From positions 1-64,000 of the forward strand of contig NZ_LT900217.1 in assembly GCF_900199375.1 (NCBI RefSeq): a stretch of 64,000 nucleotides of DNA, read 5' to 3'. Each line of letters opens with the position of its first letter. The first letter of the stretch is position 1. This stretch comes from Gordonibacter urolithinfaciens (GTDB lineage Bacteria > Actinomycetota > Coriobacteriia > Coriobacteriales > Eggerthellaceae). Below the pieces are notes generated by a model that saw only the letters and a list, made by a program, of their open reading frames with translations, was not told the DNA's origin and ran no database searches. The translations under genes and the position numbers were made by a program. Positions 49,872 to 58,164 of the stretch are shown in pieces.

Positions 49872-51404
49872 TTACTTCGCGACGCCGACCGCGCGGCTCT
49901 CGCGGATGACCACAACCTTCACCTGGCCGGGGTACTGCATCTCGTTCTCTATGCGGTGCGCGATGTCGTGGGCGAGCACGGTCGTGGCGGCCTCGTCCAC
50001 CACCTCGGGCTCCACCATCACGCGCACTTCGCGACCGGCCTGGATAGCGTAGGTGCGCTCCACGCCCTTGTAGGAGTTCGCGATCTCCTCGAGCTTCTCG
50101 AGGCGCTTGATGTAGGCGTCGAGCGTCTCCTTGCGGGCTCCGGGGCGGGCGGCCGACACGGCGTCGGCGGCCTGCACGAGCACGGCGAGCACGCTCGAGG
50201 GCTCCACGTCGTTGTGGTGCGCCTCGATGGCATGGACGATGTCCTGCTTCTCGCCGAAGCGGCGCGCCAGGTCGGCGCCGATGACGGCATGGCTGCCCTC
50301 GACCTCGTGGTCGACGGCCTTGCCCAGGTCGTGCAAGAGCCCTGCGCGCTTGGCCGGGATGGGGTCGAGCCCCAGCTCCGCAGCCATAACGCCCGAGAGG
50401 TAGGCCACCTCGAGCGAGTGGTTCAGCACGTTCTGGCCGTAGGAGGTGCGGTAGCGCAGGCGGCCGAGCGTGCGCACGAGCTCGGGATGCAGGTCGTGGA
50501 TACCGGTGTCGAAGGCGGCCTGCTCGCCCGCCTCCTGCACGCGCTGGTTCACGAACGCCTCGGCCTTGCCGAACATCTCCTCGATGCGCGCCGGATGGAT
50601 GCGCCCGTCGGCCACGAGGTTCTCCATGGTCACGCGGCCTATCTCGCGGCGCACCGGGTCGAAGCACGAGATGGTCACGCACTCCGGGGTGTCGTCGATG
50701 ATGAGGTTCGTGCCGGTGAGCTGCTCGAACGAGCGGATGTTGCGGCCCTCGCGCCCGATGATGCGGCCCTTGAGGTCATCCGACGGGATATGGATGGCGC
50801 TCACCGTGTTCTCGGCGGAGTGGTCGGCCGCCACGCGCTGGATGGCCAGGCTCAGGATGGAGCGGGCCTTCTTGTCGGCCTCGGCCTTCGTGCGGGCCTC
50901 GGAGTCGCGGATGATGGCGGCGGACTCGTGCACGACCTCGTCCTTGAGGGTGTCGAGCAGCTCGGCTTTCGCCTCCTCCGGCGTCATGCCGGCCACGCGC
51001 TCCAGGCGGCGGTCGATCTCCCGGGCAGCTTCCTCGAGGTCGCGCTCGCGACGGTCGAGCTGGCCCTGCTGGGACGATATCTGATGCTCGCGGGCGTCGA
51101 GCGACTCCACGCGGCGATCGAGCGACTCCTCGCGCTGCGACACGCGGTTCTCCGCGGCGCGCACCTCGCGCATGCGCTCCTTGTTCTCGGCCTGGGCCTC
51201 CTGCTTCAGCTTCAGGACCTCGTCCTTGGCTTCGACGATGGCCTCGCGACGCAGTGTTTCGGCTTGTCGTTTCGCGTCGGCAACCACGGTCTCGGCCTCT
51301 TGCGCCGCACGTTTCGCGGACGAGCTGGCCAGGAAGCGGGCACCGACGAAGCCGAGGGCGATGCCTATCACGGCACCGATGAGCAGCCAGATGATCTCGG
51401 GCAT
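49872..51404 (-). CDS. rny: Ribonuclease Y
   Basis: 510 residues in the usual order: an N-terminal membrane anchor ([20 protein letters not shown]), a long coiled coil (about 30-200), a KH domain ([20 protein letters not shown]) and an HD domain ([20 protein letters not shown]). It begins mRNA decay at the membrane. RNase J is encoded at the right end of the window. A terminator on the same strand lies 57 bases ahead of its start. Confidence 0.95.
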   Translation of the reverse strand: MPEIIWLLIGAVIGIALGFVGARFLASSSAKRAAQEAETVVADAKRQAETLRREAIVEAKDEVLKLKQEAQAENKERMREVRAAENRVSQREESLDRRVESLDAREHQISSQQGQLDRRERDLEEAAREIDRRLERVAGMTPEEAKAELLDTLKDEVVHESAAIIRDSEARTKAEADKKARSILSLAIQRVAADHSAENTVSAIHIPSDDLKGRIIGREGRNIRSFEQLTGTNLIIDDTPECVTISCFDPVRREIGRVTMENLVADGRIHPARIEEMFGKAEAFVNQRVQEAGEQAAFDTGIHDLHPELVRTLGRLRYRTSYGQNVLNHSLEVAYLSGVMAAELGLDPIPAKRAGLLHDLGKAVDHEVEGSHAVIGADLARRFGEKQDIVHAIEAHHNDVEPSSVLAVLVQAADAVSAARPGARKETLDAYIKRLEKLEEIANSYKGVERTYAIQAGREVRVMVEPEVVDEAATTVLAHDIAHRIENEMQYPGQVKVVVIRESRAVGVAK

Positions 51405-51460
51405 GCCTCCCCCTTTCGTTTTGGTTTCTGATATGCGTTGTTCACATTGCTCGGTTTACA

Positions 51461-51485
51461 TAAAAAGGCCGGTTCCACGAACCGG
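51461..51485 (-). terminator. Minus-strand terminator upstream of rny
   Basis: CCGGTTC-GTG-GAACCGG followed by CC and TTTTT when read on the minus strand. It ends either the toxin-antitoxin transcript or a short RNA from the 238-base stretch 51486-51722. That stretch holds promoter-like boxes (TATCAT and TATAGC near 51573-51585) and a TACCC / GGGTA stem but no supported gene. Confidence 0.8.
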
Positions 51486-51722
51486 GCATGAGCGAAGAGC
51501 ACGCAATACGGGGGCGATCATATGGAATTGTATCTATATGAAATACCCTATCGGGTACGTCTCACTCAAGCTATACCACATGATAAGGCTTGTTCCCCAT
51601 TTGGTGAAGTCCTGTCAGAAAAATAGCGGAAAACGAGGTCGGTGGGCGGTTTTGAGCTCTGCGTACCGCGCTGCATGCGCACAATGCAGGCAATCATCAC
51701 TGCAGTGTCGGATTTTGGGATT

Positions 51723-52025
51723 TTAGATGGTCAAAGGGATGGTCTTGTCGGGCCATTCAGCGCTGATAACGAGCTTACCACCAAGGCTCGAAATGTAGCG
51801 CGACAGTGTATCGACGCGCATCGTGGCGAGCCGACCGGCCTCGAGCTCCGATACGCGGCATTGGGAGACGCCCATCTTGGCTGCTACCTCACTTTGAGTC
51901 AGATCGCGCTCCTTGCGCGCCTGGCTAAGGTCGTACGCATCGACCTTAGCCTGCGTAGCACGGCGAGCTTGATCGCGCATTTCCTGGGTGACACCGCGCT
52001 TGATAGCATACTCGTGAATGTCCAT
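51723..52025 (-). CDS. XRE-type antitoxin (HigA-like)
   Basis: 100 residues with a helix-turn-helix: ARKERDLTQSEVAAKMGVSQ / CRVSELEAGRLATMRVDTLS. The N-terminal 35 residues are a separate helical part. It follows a RelE/HigB-type gene by three bases, the toxin-first order of higBA modules. It would neutralise the toxin and repress the operon through the dyad near 52426-52441. Confidence 0.85.
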   Translation of the reverse strand: MDIHEYAIKRGVTQEMRDQARRATQAKVDAYDLSQARKERDLTQSEVAAKMGVSQCRVSELEAGRLATMRVDTLSRYISSLGGKLVISAEWPDKTIPLTI

Positions 52026-52028
52026 CGT

Positions 52029-52394
52029 TCACTCCAATCGTCCTAGATGCTCGCGATAGCGTTTTTCCGCCAAGGGAATGGCCGATCGGTACCATCCGTT
52101 CCATTTCTCGCGGCTTCTCCCTCCGGACGATTTGTCGCCGGCGAAAAGCATGATCGCATGTCTTTTCGGATCGAAGGCAAACAAAATGCGGACTTCCGAT
52201 CTCCCGGGCGATGCAGGACGGAGCTCCTTCATATTGCAAAACTCGGAGTCCTTGATGTGATCAACCAGCGGCCTGCCGAGACTCGGGCCCTTCCGTTCAA
52301 GTTCCTCGATCGCAGCTTCTATGCAGGAAACCGTGACGAGATCTTGGGTATCGAGCCAAGGCTTGATCAAGTCGATATCAACATGCCAGCCCAT
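52029..52394 (-). CDS. RelE/HigB-type toxin
   Basis: 121 residues. Features of the Gp49/HigB group are LERKGPSLGRPLVDHIKDSE, FCNMKELRPASPGRSEVRIL and FAFDPKRHAIMLFAGDKSSG; basic and aromatic residues at these places act in ribosome-dependent mRNA cleavage in characterised members. CGGAGG precedes the ATG. Toxin gene first, antitoxin second. Confidence 0.82.
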   Translation of the reverse strand: MGWHVDIDLIKPWLDTQDLVTVSCIEAAIEELERKGPSLGRPLVDHIKDSEFCNMKELRPASPGRSEVRILFAFDPKRHAIMLFAGDKSSGGRSREKWNGWYRSAIPLAEKRYREHLGRLE

Positions 52395-52423
52395 CGATCC
52401 TCCGTATAAGATTAGACTTAATA

Positions 52424-52441
52424 TTATAAGGTATTCCTTAT
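52424..52441 (-). promoter_or_regulatory. Toxin-antitoxin promoter with operator dyad
   Basis: ATAAGG-TATT-CCTTAT (52426-52441) overlaps a minus-strand TATAAT box (52424-52429) 30 bases ahead of the toxin start. It is a likely site of autorepression by the antitoxin. Confidence 0.6.
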
Positions 52442-52475
52442 GATGTCAAGTGTGAAAGCGCAAGCGATGCCGTCG

Positions 52476-53282
52476 CTACTGGCACTCCTCCCCCTCGCTC
52501 CAAACACGGGCGGCGGTGGAAGCCACCGACGCCCCGAAGCCCTTCTGGACAAGGCGGCGGAACGCGGCGTCGCGCCTGTTCTTCGCGCGGGGAGGCTTGC
52601 GGTCGAGCAGGGCGAGCGCGCGCTCCACCTCGCTCTCGTGGTCGACGGCGAACTCTTCGGGCCAACCGGGCACGACGGACGCGTCGATGCCCAGGGCGTC
52701 GAGCTCGGCCGCGATCCCCTGGGCCCCGCGGCCCTGGGACAGGCGGCTGCGCACCAGCACCTCGGCATAGCGGGCGTCGTCAACGAGCCCGCAGGAGAGA
52801 GCGCGGTCCACCGCGGCGTCCGCCGCCTCGGGCGCGAAGCCCTCGCGCGCGAGGCGCGCCCGCAGCGCGGCCGAGGCTTGCTCGCGCGCGAGGGCGAGGC
52901 GCTCGATCTTGCGGAAGGCGCGCTCGGCTTCGTCGGCAGCGGAGGCTCCGGTTCGCGCCGCCAGCGGGACACGGCCCCCGCTCGAGTCTGCGGGGCTGCC
53001 GGCTGCGGCGCCCAGGCCGTCACCCTCCTGCGAGAACCCAGGCACCAAGCGGCCAAGGCAGTCGGCTGCATCGCGAAGGGCTCGGACACCCGTGCAGGAA
53101 GAGCGGGAAGCCCTGCGGAAAGCCCCGGCGCCCTCATCGGGGGTGCAGAACCCCTCGGAGACCTCCGCCTCCCGATAGGGGCCGACGGCCCCGTGGGAGG
53201 CGCTGTCCTTGCAGGCGGGCGACGATCCCTCGATGGCGGCTATCTGGGCACGCAGGCGCGCCTTCACCTCGGCGTCGGACAT
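52476..53282 (-). CDS. recX: RecX regulatory protein with long N-terminal extension
   Basis: 268 residues. The RecX core starts near residue 115 (ADEAERAFRKIERLALAREQ, then AALRARLAREGFAPEAADAA, VDDARYAEVLVRSRLSQGRG and AFRRLVQKGFGASV). The first 110 residues are low in conserved character and rich in Ser, Ala and Gly; standard RecX proteins lack them. The ATG is one base after the recA stop, so translation is coupled. RecX inhibits RecA filaments. An assembly of fragments is unlikely, because the frame is clean. Confidence 0.85.
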   Translation of the reverse strand: MSDAEVKARLRAQIAAIEGSSPACKDSASHGAVGPYREAEVSEGFCTPDEGAGAFRRASRSSCTGVRALRDAADCLGRLVPGFSQEGDGLGAAAGSPADSSGGRVPLAARTGASAADEAERAFRKIERLALAREQASAALRARLAREGFAPEAADAAVDRALSCGLVDDARYAEVLVRSRLSQGRGAQGIAAELDALGIDASVVPGWPEEFAVDHESEVERALALLDRKPPRAKNRRDAAFRRLVQKGFGASVASTAARVWSEGEECQ

Positions 53283-53283
53283 G

Positions 53284-54342
53284 CTACTTCTTTTTGGCAG
53301 GCTTCGCCACGGGAGACAGCGCGTCGGCCTCGTCGGCGGTGCGGGTGATAACGGGGATCTCGAAGGCCTCGCGTACCTTGAGCTCAATCTCCTCGCGCAG
53401 GTCGGGATTCTCCTTGAGCGTCTGCTTCGCCGCCTCGCGGCCCTGGCCCAGGCGTTCCTCGCCGTAGGTGTACCACGCGCCGCTCTTCTTGGCCACGCCG
53501 GCCTCCACCGCCATGTCGACGATGCAGCCTTCTCGCGAGATGCCCTCTCCGTACATGAGGTCGAACTCGGCCTGCTTGAACGGCGGCGCCACCTTGTTCT
53601 TCACAACCTTGGCGCGCACGCGGTTGCCCGTGATCTCGCCGTCCTTCTTGATGGAGTCGATACGGCGGATGTCGATGCGCACGCTGGAGAAGAACTTGAG
53701 GGCGCGGCCGCCCGTGGTGGTCTCGGGGTTGCCGAACATGACGCCGATCTTCTCGCGCAGCTGGTTGATGAAGATGCAGGTGGTGTTCGACTTGGAGAGC
53801 GAGCCCGCCAGCTTGCGCAGGGCCTGCGACATGAGGCGCGCCTGCAGGCCTACCGTGGTGTCGCCGATCTCCCCCTCGATCTCGGCACGGGGCACGAGCG
53901 CGGCCACGGAGTCCACGACCACCGCGTCGATGGCGCCGGAGCGCACGAGCATGTCGCAGATCTCGAGGGCCTGCTCGCCGGTGTCGGGCTGGGAGATGAG
54001 CACCTCGTCGATATCCACGCCCAGGCGCGCCGCGTACACCGGGTCGAGCGCGTGCTCGGCATCGATGAACGCCACGATGCCGCCCATGGCCTGCGCCTCC
54101 GCGAGGATCTGCAGCGCGAGCGTGGTCTTGCCGCTCGACTCGGGGCCGTACACCTCGATGATGCGGCCCCGCGGCACGCCGCCGATACCGAGCGCGGCAT
54201 CGAGCGGCAGCGCGCCCGTGGGGATCACGCCGATGTTGAGCTCCTTGCCGTCCTCGCCGAGCTTCATGATGGATCCCTGCCCGAACTTCGACTCGATCTG
54301 GTCGGTCGTGAGCTTGAGCATCTTCGCTTTTTCGTCGTTCAT
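53284..54342 (-). CDS. recA: Recombinase RecA
   Basis: 352 residues. MAW-type Walker [14 protein letters not shown] (residues about 66-78), [10 protein letters not shown], Walker B region [20 protein letters not shown], and loop L2 region [20 protein letters not shown] are intact. The C-terminus is short and basic (PAKKK) rather than acidic. RecA drives strand exchange and LexA cleavage. The promoter at 54385-54412 contains a degenerate LexA box. Confidence 0.97.
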   Translation of the reverse strand: MNDEKAKMLKLTTDQIESKFGQGSIMKLGEDGKELNIGVIPTGALPLDAALGIGGVPRGRIIEVYGPESSGKTTLALQILAEAQAMGGIVAFIDAEHALDPVYAARLGVDIDEVLISQPDTGEQALEICDMLVRSGAIDAVVVDSVAALVPRAEIEGEIGDTTVGLQARLMSQALRKLAGSLSKSNTTCIFINQLREKIGVMFGNPETTTGGRALKFFSSVRIDIRRIDSIKKDGEITGNRVRAKVVKNKVAPPFKQAEFDLMYGEGISREGCIVDMAVEAGVAKKSGAWYTYGEERLGQGREAAKQTLKENPDLREEIELKVREAFEIPVITRTADEADALSPVAKPAKKK

Positions 54343-54384
54343 GGTCCTTCTTCCCCCGGCGTAGCGGCTTTTCGTCATTCCTCT

Positions 54385-54412
54385 ATTATGCGTACATTTG
54401 TTTGTCTGTCAA
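54385..54412 (-). promoter_or_regulatory. recA promoter with degenerate LexA box
   Basis: On the minus strand TTGACA (54407-54412), a 16-base spacer and CATAAT (54385-54390). The spacer contains AAACAAATGTAC (54392-54403), two mismatches from GAAC-N4-GTTC. A weak LexA site here would give a high basal level of RecA. Confidence 0.75.
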
Positions 54413-54454
54413 GACGTGCAGCCCGATTCGCTGCTGGAAAAGCATACTGCCGCA

Positions 54455-54571
54455 ACCTTGCACGGCAACCGGAGAAAAGCCGTCGGGGAGCCGCCGAAAC
54501 CTTGCGCGGACCACGCGCGGCGACCGTGCAGACCTTGCAGGAACCTTGCCCGCTCACCGTGCGGACCTTGC
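54455..54571. repeat. Helically phased ACCTTGC repeats upstream of recA
   Basis: The heptamer ACCTTGC starts at 54455, 54499, 54532, 54543 and 54565. The distances are 44, 33, 11 and 22 bases, all multiples of 11. A variant ACCGTGC occurs at 54523 and 54556, 33 bases apart. Together they occupy most of the 285-base gap between recA and the pgsA-cinA gene, upstream of the recA promoter. Confidence 0.75.
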
Positions 54572-54627
54572 CCGTTTCCAGTGCGAGTCCAGCGGAAATG
54601 CAACGAGGCCCGCAGCGGCGCGGAGCA

Positions 54628-55899
54628 TCATTTGCCAGCGCCCTCCAAGGCCTCTTCCAGCCGCTCCAGCGCGGCGCGCACGGTCAGCAGGCGCACCTGG
54701 CCGCGATCACCCGGGAACTCGTGCAGGCGCGCCTCGGCGCCCTCCGCATCGGCCAGCCCGATCCACACCGTGCCCACCGGCTTCCCCGGCTCGGCCCCGC
54801 CCGGCCCGGCTATGCCCGTGACGGATACCGCCACGTCGGCATCCAGATCGCGCCGCGCGCCCTGGGCCATGGCGCGCGCCGTTTCCGCGCTCACCGCGCC
54901 GTGCCGCTCGAGCGTCTCGCGCGGCACGCCCAGAACCTCGTGCTTCACGTCGTCCACGTAGCTCACCACGCCGCCGCGCACCGTCTCCGAGCTGCCCGGC
55001 ACGCCGGTGAGCACGGCGGCTATCAGGCCCCCGGTGAGGCTCTCGGCCGTGCCGAGCCGCACCCCGGCCCGCCGTGCGGACCCGAGCACCCTGCGCGCCA
55101 GGGCGTCGAGCGCCTCGGGCTCGATGGAGGCCGCCTCGGCATCCGTGATCGGCCGGGACTTCCCTGCCGCGCCCGCAACGGCCGCGCCCTCCAAGGGAAC
55201 TGGCCCGTCGGCCGGCGCGCCGTTCCCGGAGTCGCCCGCAGGCGCGTCCTTGGGCTTGCGCCCGAACCCTATGAGATGGCGCGCCTTCGCGATGTAGTCG
55301 AGCATGGACACCACGGTCAGCACGAGCGCGACGATCATCACGCCCCAGCTCAGCACCCACAGCCAGTCGTTGAAAGCCGCGTTCAGGCTGCCCACCATGT
55401 AGGAGTCCTTCACGCAGAACAGCACGATGGCGACCATCTGGAACACGGTCTTGAACTTGCCGTACCAGCTGGCCGCGATGACCACGCCCTCGCTGGCGGC
55501 CACCATGCGCACGCCCGACACGATGAACTCGCGCGCCAGGATGACGAGCGCGACCCAGCTGGGCAGCGACCCCAGCTCGATGAGCGCGAGCAGCGCCGCG
55601 GCCACGAGTATCTTGTCGGCCAGCGGGTCCATGAACTTGCCGAAGTCCGTGACCTCGCCGCGGCTGCGGGCCAGGTAGCCGTCGAGCCAGTCGGTGCACG
55701 ATATGAGGATGAAGATGCCGGCCGCGATGAGGCTCTTCGCATCGTCGGCCACCTGCGGCAGCCCCAGCCACTGCGGCCACGGGCTGATGAGCACGACCAC
55801 GAACACCGGCACGAGGCAGATGCGCGCGAGCGTGACGATGTTGGCGGGCGTCCACAGCTTGTCGGTCGAAGCCGGCCTCGCCTGGTCGGTTGGGGCCAT
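54628..55899 (-). CDS. pgsA: PgsA-CinA fusion: phosphatidylglycerophosphate synthase plus NMN amidase-type domain
   Basis: 423 residues. Residues about 15-200 are a CDP-alcohol phosphatidyltransferase with five or six helices and the catalytic motif CTDWLDGYLARSRGEVTDFG then KFMDPLADK (D-x2-D-G-x2-A-R-x8-G-x3-D-x3-D). A linker of about 50 residues is followed by a CinA C-terminal domain (about 255-420) with GTAESLTGGLIAAVLTGVPG and SVTGIAGPGGAEPGKPVGTV, the nicotinamide-nucleotide amidase fold. The two activities, membrane phospholipid synthesis and NMN recycling, are usually on separate proteins. In many bacteria pgsA, cinA and recA are neighbours, so the fusion probably arose from adjacent genes. 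Confidence 0.9.
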   Translation of the reverse strand: MAPTDQARPASTDKLWTPANIVTLARICLVPVFVVVLISPWPQWLGLPQVADDAKSLIAAGIFILISCTDWLDGYLARSRGEVTDFGKFMDPLADKILVAAALLALIELGSLPSWVALVILAREFIVSGVRMVAASEGVVIAASWYGKFKTVFQMVAIVLFCVKDSYMVGSLNAAFNDWLWVLSWGVMIVALVLTVVSMLDYIAKARHLIGFGRKPKDAPAGDSGNGAPADGPVPLEGAAVAGAAGKSRPITDAEAASIEPEALDALARRVLGSARRAGVRLGTAESLTGGLIAAVLTGVPGSSETVRGGVVSYVDDVKHEVLGVPRETLERHGAVSAETARAMAQGARRDLDADVAVSVTGIAGPGGAEPGKPVGTVWIGLADAEGAEARLHEFPGDRGQVRLLTVRAALERLEEALEGAGK

Positions 55900-55908
55900 G
55901 GGCCTGGA

Positions 55909-57237
55909 TCACGCCCCTTCCATCTCGTAGAGCAGCGTGTCCCCTATCGTCACGCGCACGACCTGCCCCACCTCGCCGGCCTCGAGGTAGGTGACGCCGT
56001 CGACCTCGGGAGCCTGGCACATGGCGCGGCCGAACAGCTGCCCGTCCTCCTCGCGGCCCTCCACGAGCACATCGAGCTCGCGGCCGATACGCTCGGCAAC
56101 GCGCGGCGCGCACACGGCGTCCGCCACGTCGCGCAGGCGCTGGGCCCGGTCGGCTTTCTCGTCATCGTCCACCTGGCCTGGCAGGTCGAACGCGCGCGTG
56201 CCCTCCTCGCGCGAGTAGGGGAACACGCCCACGTAGTCGAAGCCGGCATCCTCCGCGAAAGCGCAGAGATCCTCGAACTGGTCGTCCGTCTCGCCGGGGA
56301 ACCCCGCGATGAGCGTCGTGCGCAGCGTGGCGTCCGGGATGCGGCGACGCACGCGCGCGAGCAGCGCCTCGAACTCGTCGCGCGACCCTGTGCGGTTCAT
56401 GGCGCGCAGGATCCCCGCGTCAACGTGCTGCAATGGGATGTCGAAGTAGTCGCACACGTTGGCATGTGCCGCCACGGCCTCGAGGTACTCGTCGGTCAGC
56501 CCCTCGGGTTGCAGGTACATGACGCGGAACCACGTGCCGGGATGCTCCTCGGCCAGCGTGCCCACGAGCGCGGCCAGCGTCGAGGGCTCCTCGAAGTCCG
56601 CGCCCCAGCGGCCCGTGTCCTGGGCGATGAGCACGATCTCGCGCACGCCGGCCGCCACCTTGGCCGCCACCTCGGAACGCACGTCGTCGAGCGGGAAGCT
56701 GCGATAGCGTCCGCGGATGTACGGGATGGTGCAGTACGAGCAGAAACGGTCGCAGCCGTCCGATATCTTCACGTAGGCCGACACAGGGCCGCGCTCCTCC
56801 GCCCCGGCGCCCGCGTCCTCCAGGCTCTCCGCCCCGGGCGACGCCTCGCCGATGACGCCGGCCAGCACGAGCGCGATGTCGTCCTCGCGCGAGCAGGGCA
56901 CGAAGGCGCCCGCCTCGGTCAGCTCGGCCTTGAGATCCTCGCCGTAGCGCGCCGGCATGCAGCCGGCCACGACGAGCGCGGCCCCGCCGTCACGCACGTT
57001 CGGCAGGTCGGCCGCCTCGAAGATCGCCTCGAGGCTCTCCTCGGTGGCCGCCTGTATGAACGAGCACGTGTTCACCACGATGGCGTCGGCCGTCTCGGGG
57101 TCGTCCGTCAGCGCGTAGCCTGCCCCGGTCGCCCGGGCGCGCATGTGCTCGGTGTCCACCTCGTTCTTGGCGCATCCCAGCGTGACGAACGCCACGGACT
57201 TCCGGCCCTCGCCCCCGCGCGCCCTCTCGTTGCCCAC
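55909..57237 (-). CDS. rimO: Ribosomal protein S12 methylthiotransferase RimO
   Basis: About 442 residues from GTG 57237; a GTG at 57195 directly before AFVTLGCAKNEVDTEHM is an alternative with the better GGGGGCGAGGG upstream. LGCAKNEVD, VNTCSFIQAA and VVAGCMPARYG hold the first cluster cysteines. The radical-SAM motif is GCDRFCSYCTIPYIRGRYRS, and a TRAM domain ends the protein. The KNEVDTE sequence marks RimO rather than MiaB. It methylthiolates Asp 89 (E. coli numbering 88-89) of S12. It lies between yajQ and the pgsA-cinA fusion, all on one strand. Confidence 0.92.
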   Translation of the reverse strand: MGNERARGGEGRKSVAFVTLGCAKNEVDTEHMRARATGAGYALTDDPETADAIVVNTCSFIQAATEESLEAIFEAADLPNVRDGGAALVVAGCMPARYGEDLKAELTEAGAFVPCSREDDIALVLAGVIGEASPGAESLEDAGAGAEERGPVSAYVKISDGCDRFCSYCTIPYIRGRYRSFPLDDVRSEVAAKVAAGVREIVLIAQDTGRWGADFEEPSTLAALVGTLAEEHPGTWFRVMYLQPEGLTDEYLEAVAAHANVCDYFDIPLQHVDAGILRAMNRTGSRDEFEALLARVRRRIPDATLRTTLIAGFPGETDDQFEDLCAFAEDAGFDYVGVFPYSREEGTRAFDLPGQVDDDEKADRAQRLRDVADAVCAPRVAERIGRELDVLVEGREEDGQLFGRAMCQAPEVDGVTYLEAGEVGQVVRVTIGDTLLYEMEGA

Positions 57238-57245
57238 CGCGCGGC

Positions 57246-57743
57246 CTAGCGGTAGTTGACGTACTGGAGCGGCTGGCCGTAGTCCTGGCCCTTCAGGAAG
57301 GCGATAACCTCCTGGAGCGTGTCGCGGGAGGTGCTCGACACGCGCAGCTTGTCGCCCTCGATCTGCACCTTCACCTTGAGCTTCGTGGCCTTGATGTCCT
57401 TGTTGATCTTGCCGGCCGTGTCCTTGTCGATGCCCTCGACGACGTTGGCCGTCTGGCGCACGCTCTGCCCGGCCGCCGGCTGCACCTCGCCCCACTTCAC
57501 GGCGCCCAAATCGATGCCGCGCTTCACGAGCTTCGAGGCGATGACGTCGATGACCTGCTTGGCCACGAACTCCGCCGGGGCGGCCACCGTGATGGCCTTG
57601 TTCGCCTTGTCGAGCGTGATCTCCGCGCCGGAATCCTTCAGGTCGTAGCGCTGCGCGAGCTCCTTCTTCGCCTGCTGGAACGCGTTGTCGACCTCCTGCA
57701 TGTCCACCGTGGACACGACGTCGAAGCTGCACTCTTTCGCCAT
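57246..57743 (-). CDS. yajQ: YajQ-family nucleotide-binding protein
   Basis: 165 residues with the family start ECSFDVVSTVDMQEVDNAFQ, the middle QRYDLKDSGAEITLDKANKA and KWGEVQPAAGQSVRQTANVV, and the end KGQDYGQPLQYVNYR. YajQ proteins bind nucleotides; some bind cyclic di-GMP and act with LysR regulators. That may matter because a diguanylate cyclase gene is in the window, but this is only a thought. The start is ATG 57743, matching the family. Confidence 0.92.
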   Translation of the reverse strand: MAKECSFDVVSTVDMQEVDNAFQQAKKELAQRYDLKDSGAEITLDKANKAITVAAPAEFVAKQVIDVIASKLVKRGIDLGAVKWGEVQPAAGQSVRQTANVVEGIDKDTAGKINKDIKATKLKVKVQIEGDKLRVSSTSRDTLQEVIAFLKGQDYGQPLQYVNYR

Positions 57744-57845
57744 GGGTGCTCCCTTCCTCATCGGCCCGCCAAGCGCGCGGGCCGTCTCGTTTTTTCGTTT
57801 CCGACCAGCATACCGCATTTCGTCCCGCCCGCGCCGTGATTGCAG

Positions 57846-58010
57846 GCGAGTTACACAGAGCTCGAAGGGAACGGGACGAGACGGCTCTTCTTCGTCAGCG
57901 AGCCTAAGGGTGCGAAGGAAAAGGGACGGCGAGCGGCTTTTTCTTTACCAGCCGGCGAGTTTCGCAAGGTGCGAAGGGAGGGGCCGAGGCGTTCTTCTCC
58001 AACAGCGGCC
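57846..58010. repeat. Three imperfect 52-57 bp direct repeats in an intergenic gap
   Basis: Units begin with GCGAG at 57846, 57898 and 57955. Each contains a TGCGAAGG-type block, a GGGACGG-type block and a TTCTTCT-type pyrimidine block. They lie in the 421-base gap between yajQ and the RodZ-like gene, both on the minus strand. Frames through the repeats exist on both strands but none has a start with a ribosome-binding site, so I call no gene. The rest of the gap (58011-58164) shows nothing further. Confidence 0.6.
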
Positions 58011-58164
58011 GAGAGCATGCGCGCAAAAATGGCCGTCCCGGGCGCGCGGCAACCTCGGAGGCTGGCCGGATGCGCCGGGGCGGCCGGCATCGAACGCGCG
58101 TCCTCGGCCAGCCGAGTCAGGGAGGCAGCCCGAACATGCACGTAGGCGATCAGCCGACGAAGGG

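Noticed and set aside
53209-57249. Very long open frame on the plus strand (1346 codons) opposite recX, recA, pgsA-cinA and rimO
   Set aside because: It is antisense to four genes with clear motifs and reads as Arg/Ala/His-rich sequence, a product of high GC at third positions. No ribosome-binding site or homology.
57840-58145. 101-codon plus-strand frame across the triple repeat
   Set aside because: Its repeats are in the DNA and are open on both strands. No start signal, and flanking genes are on the other strand.
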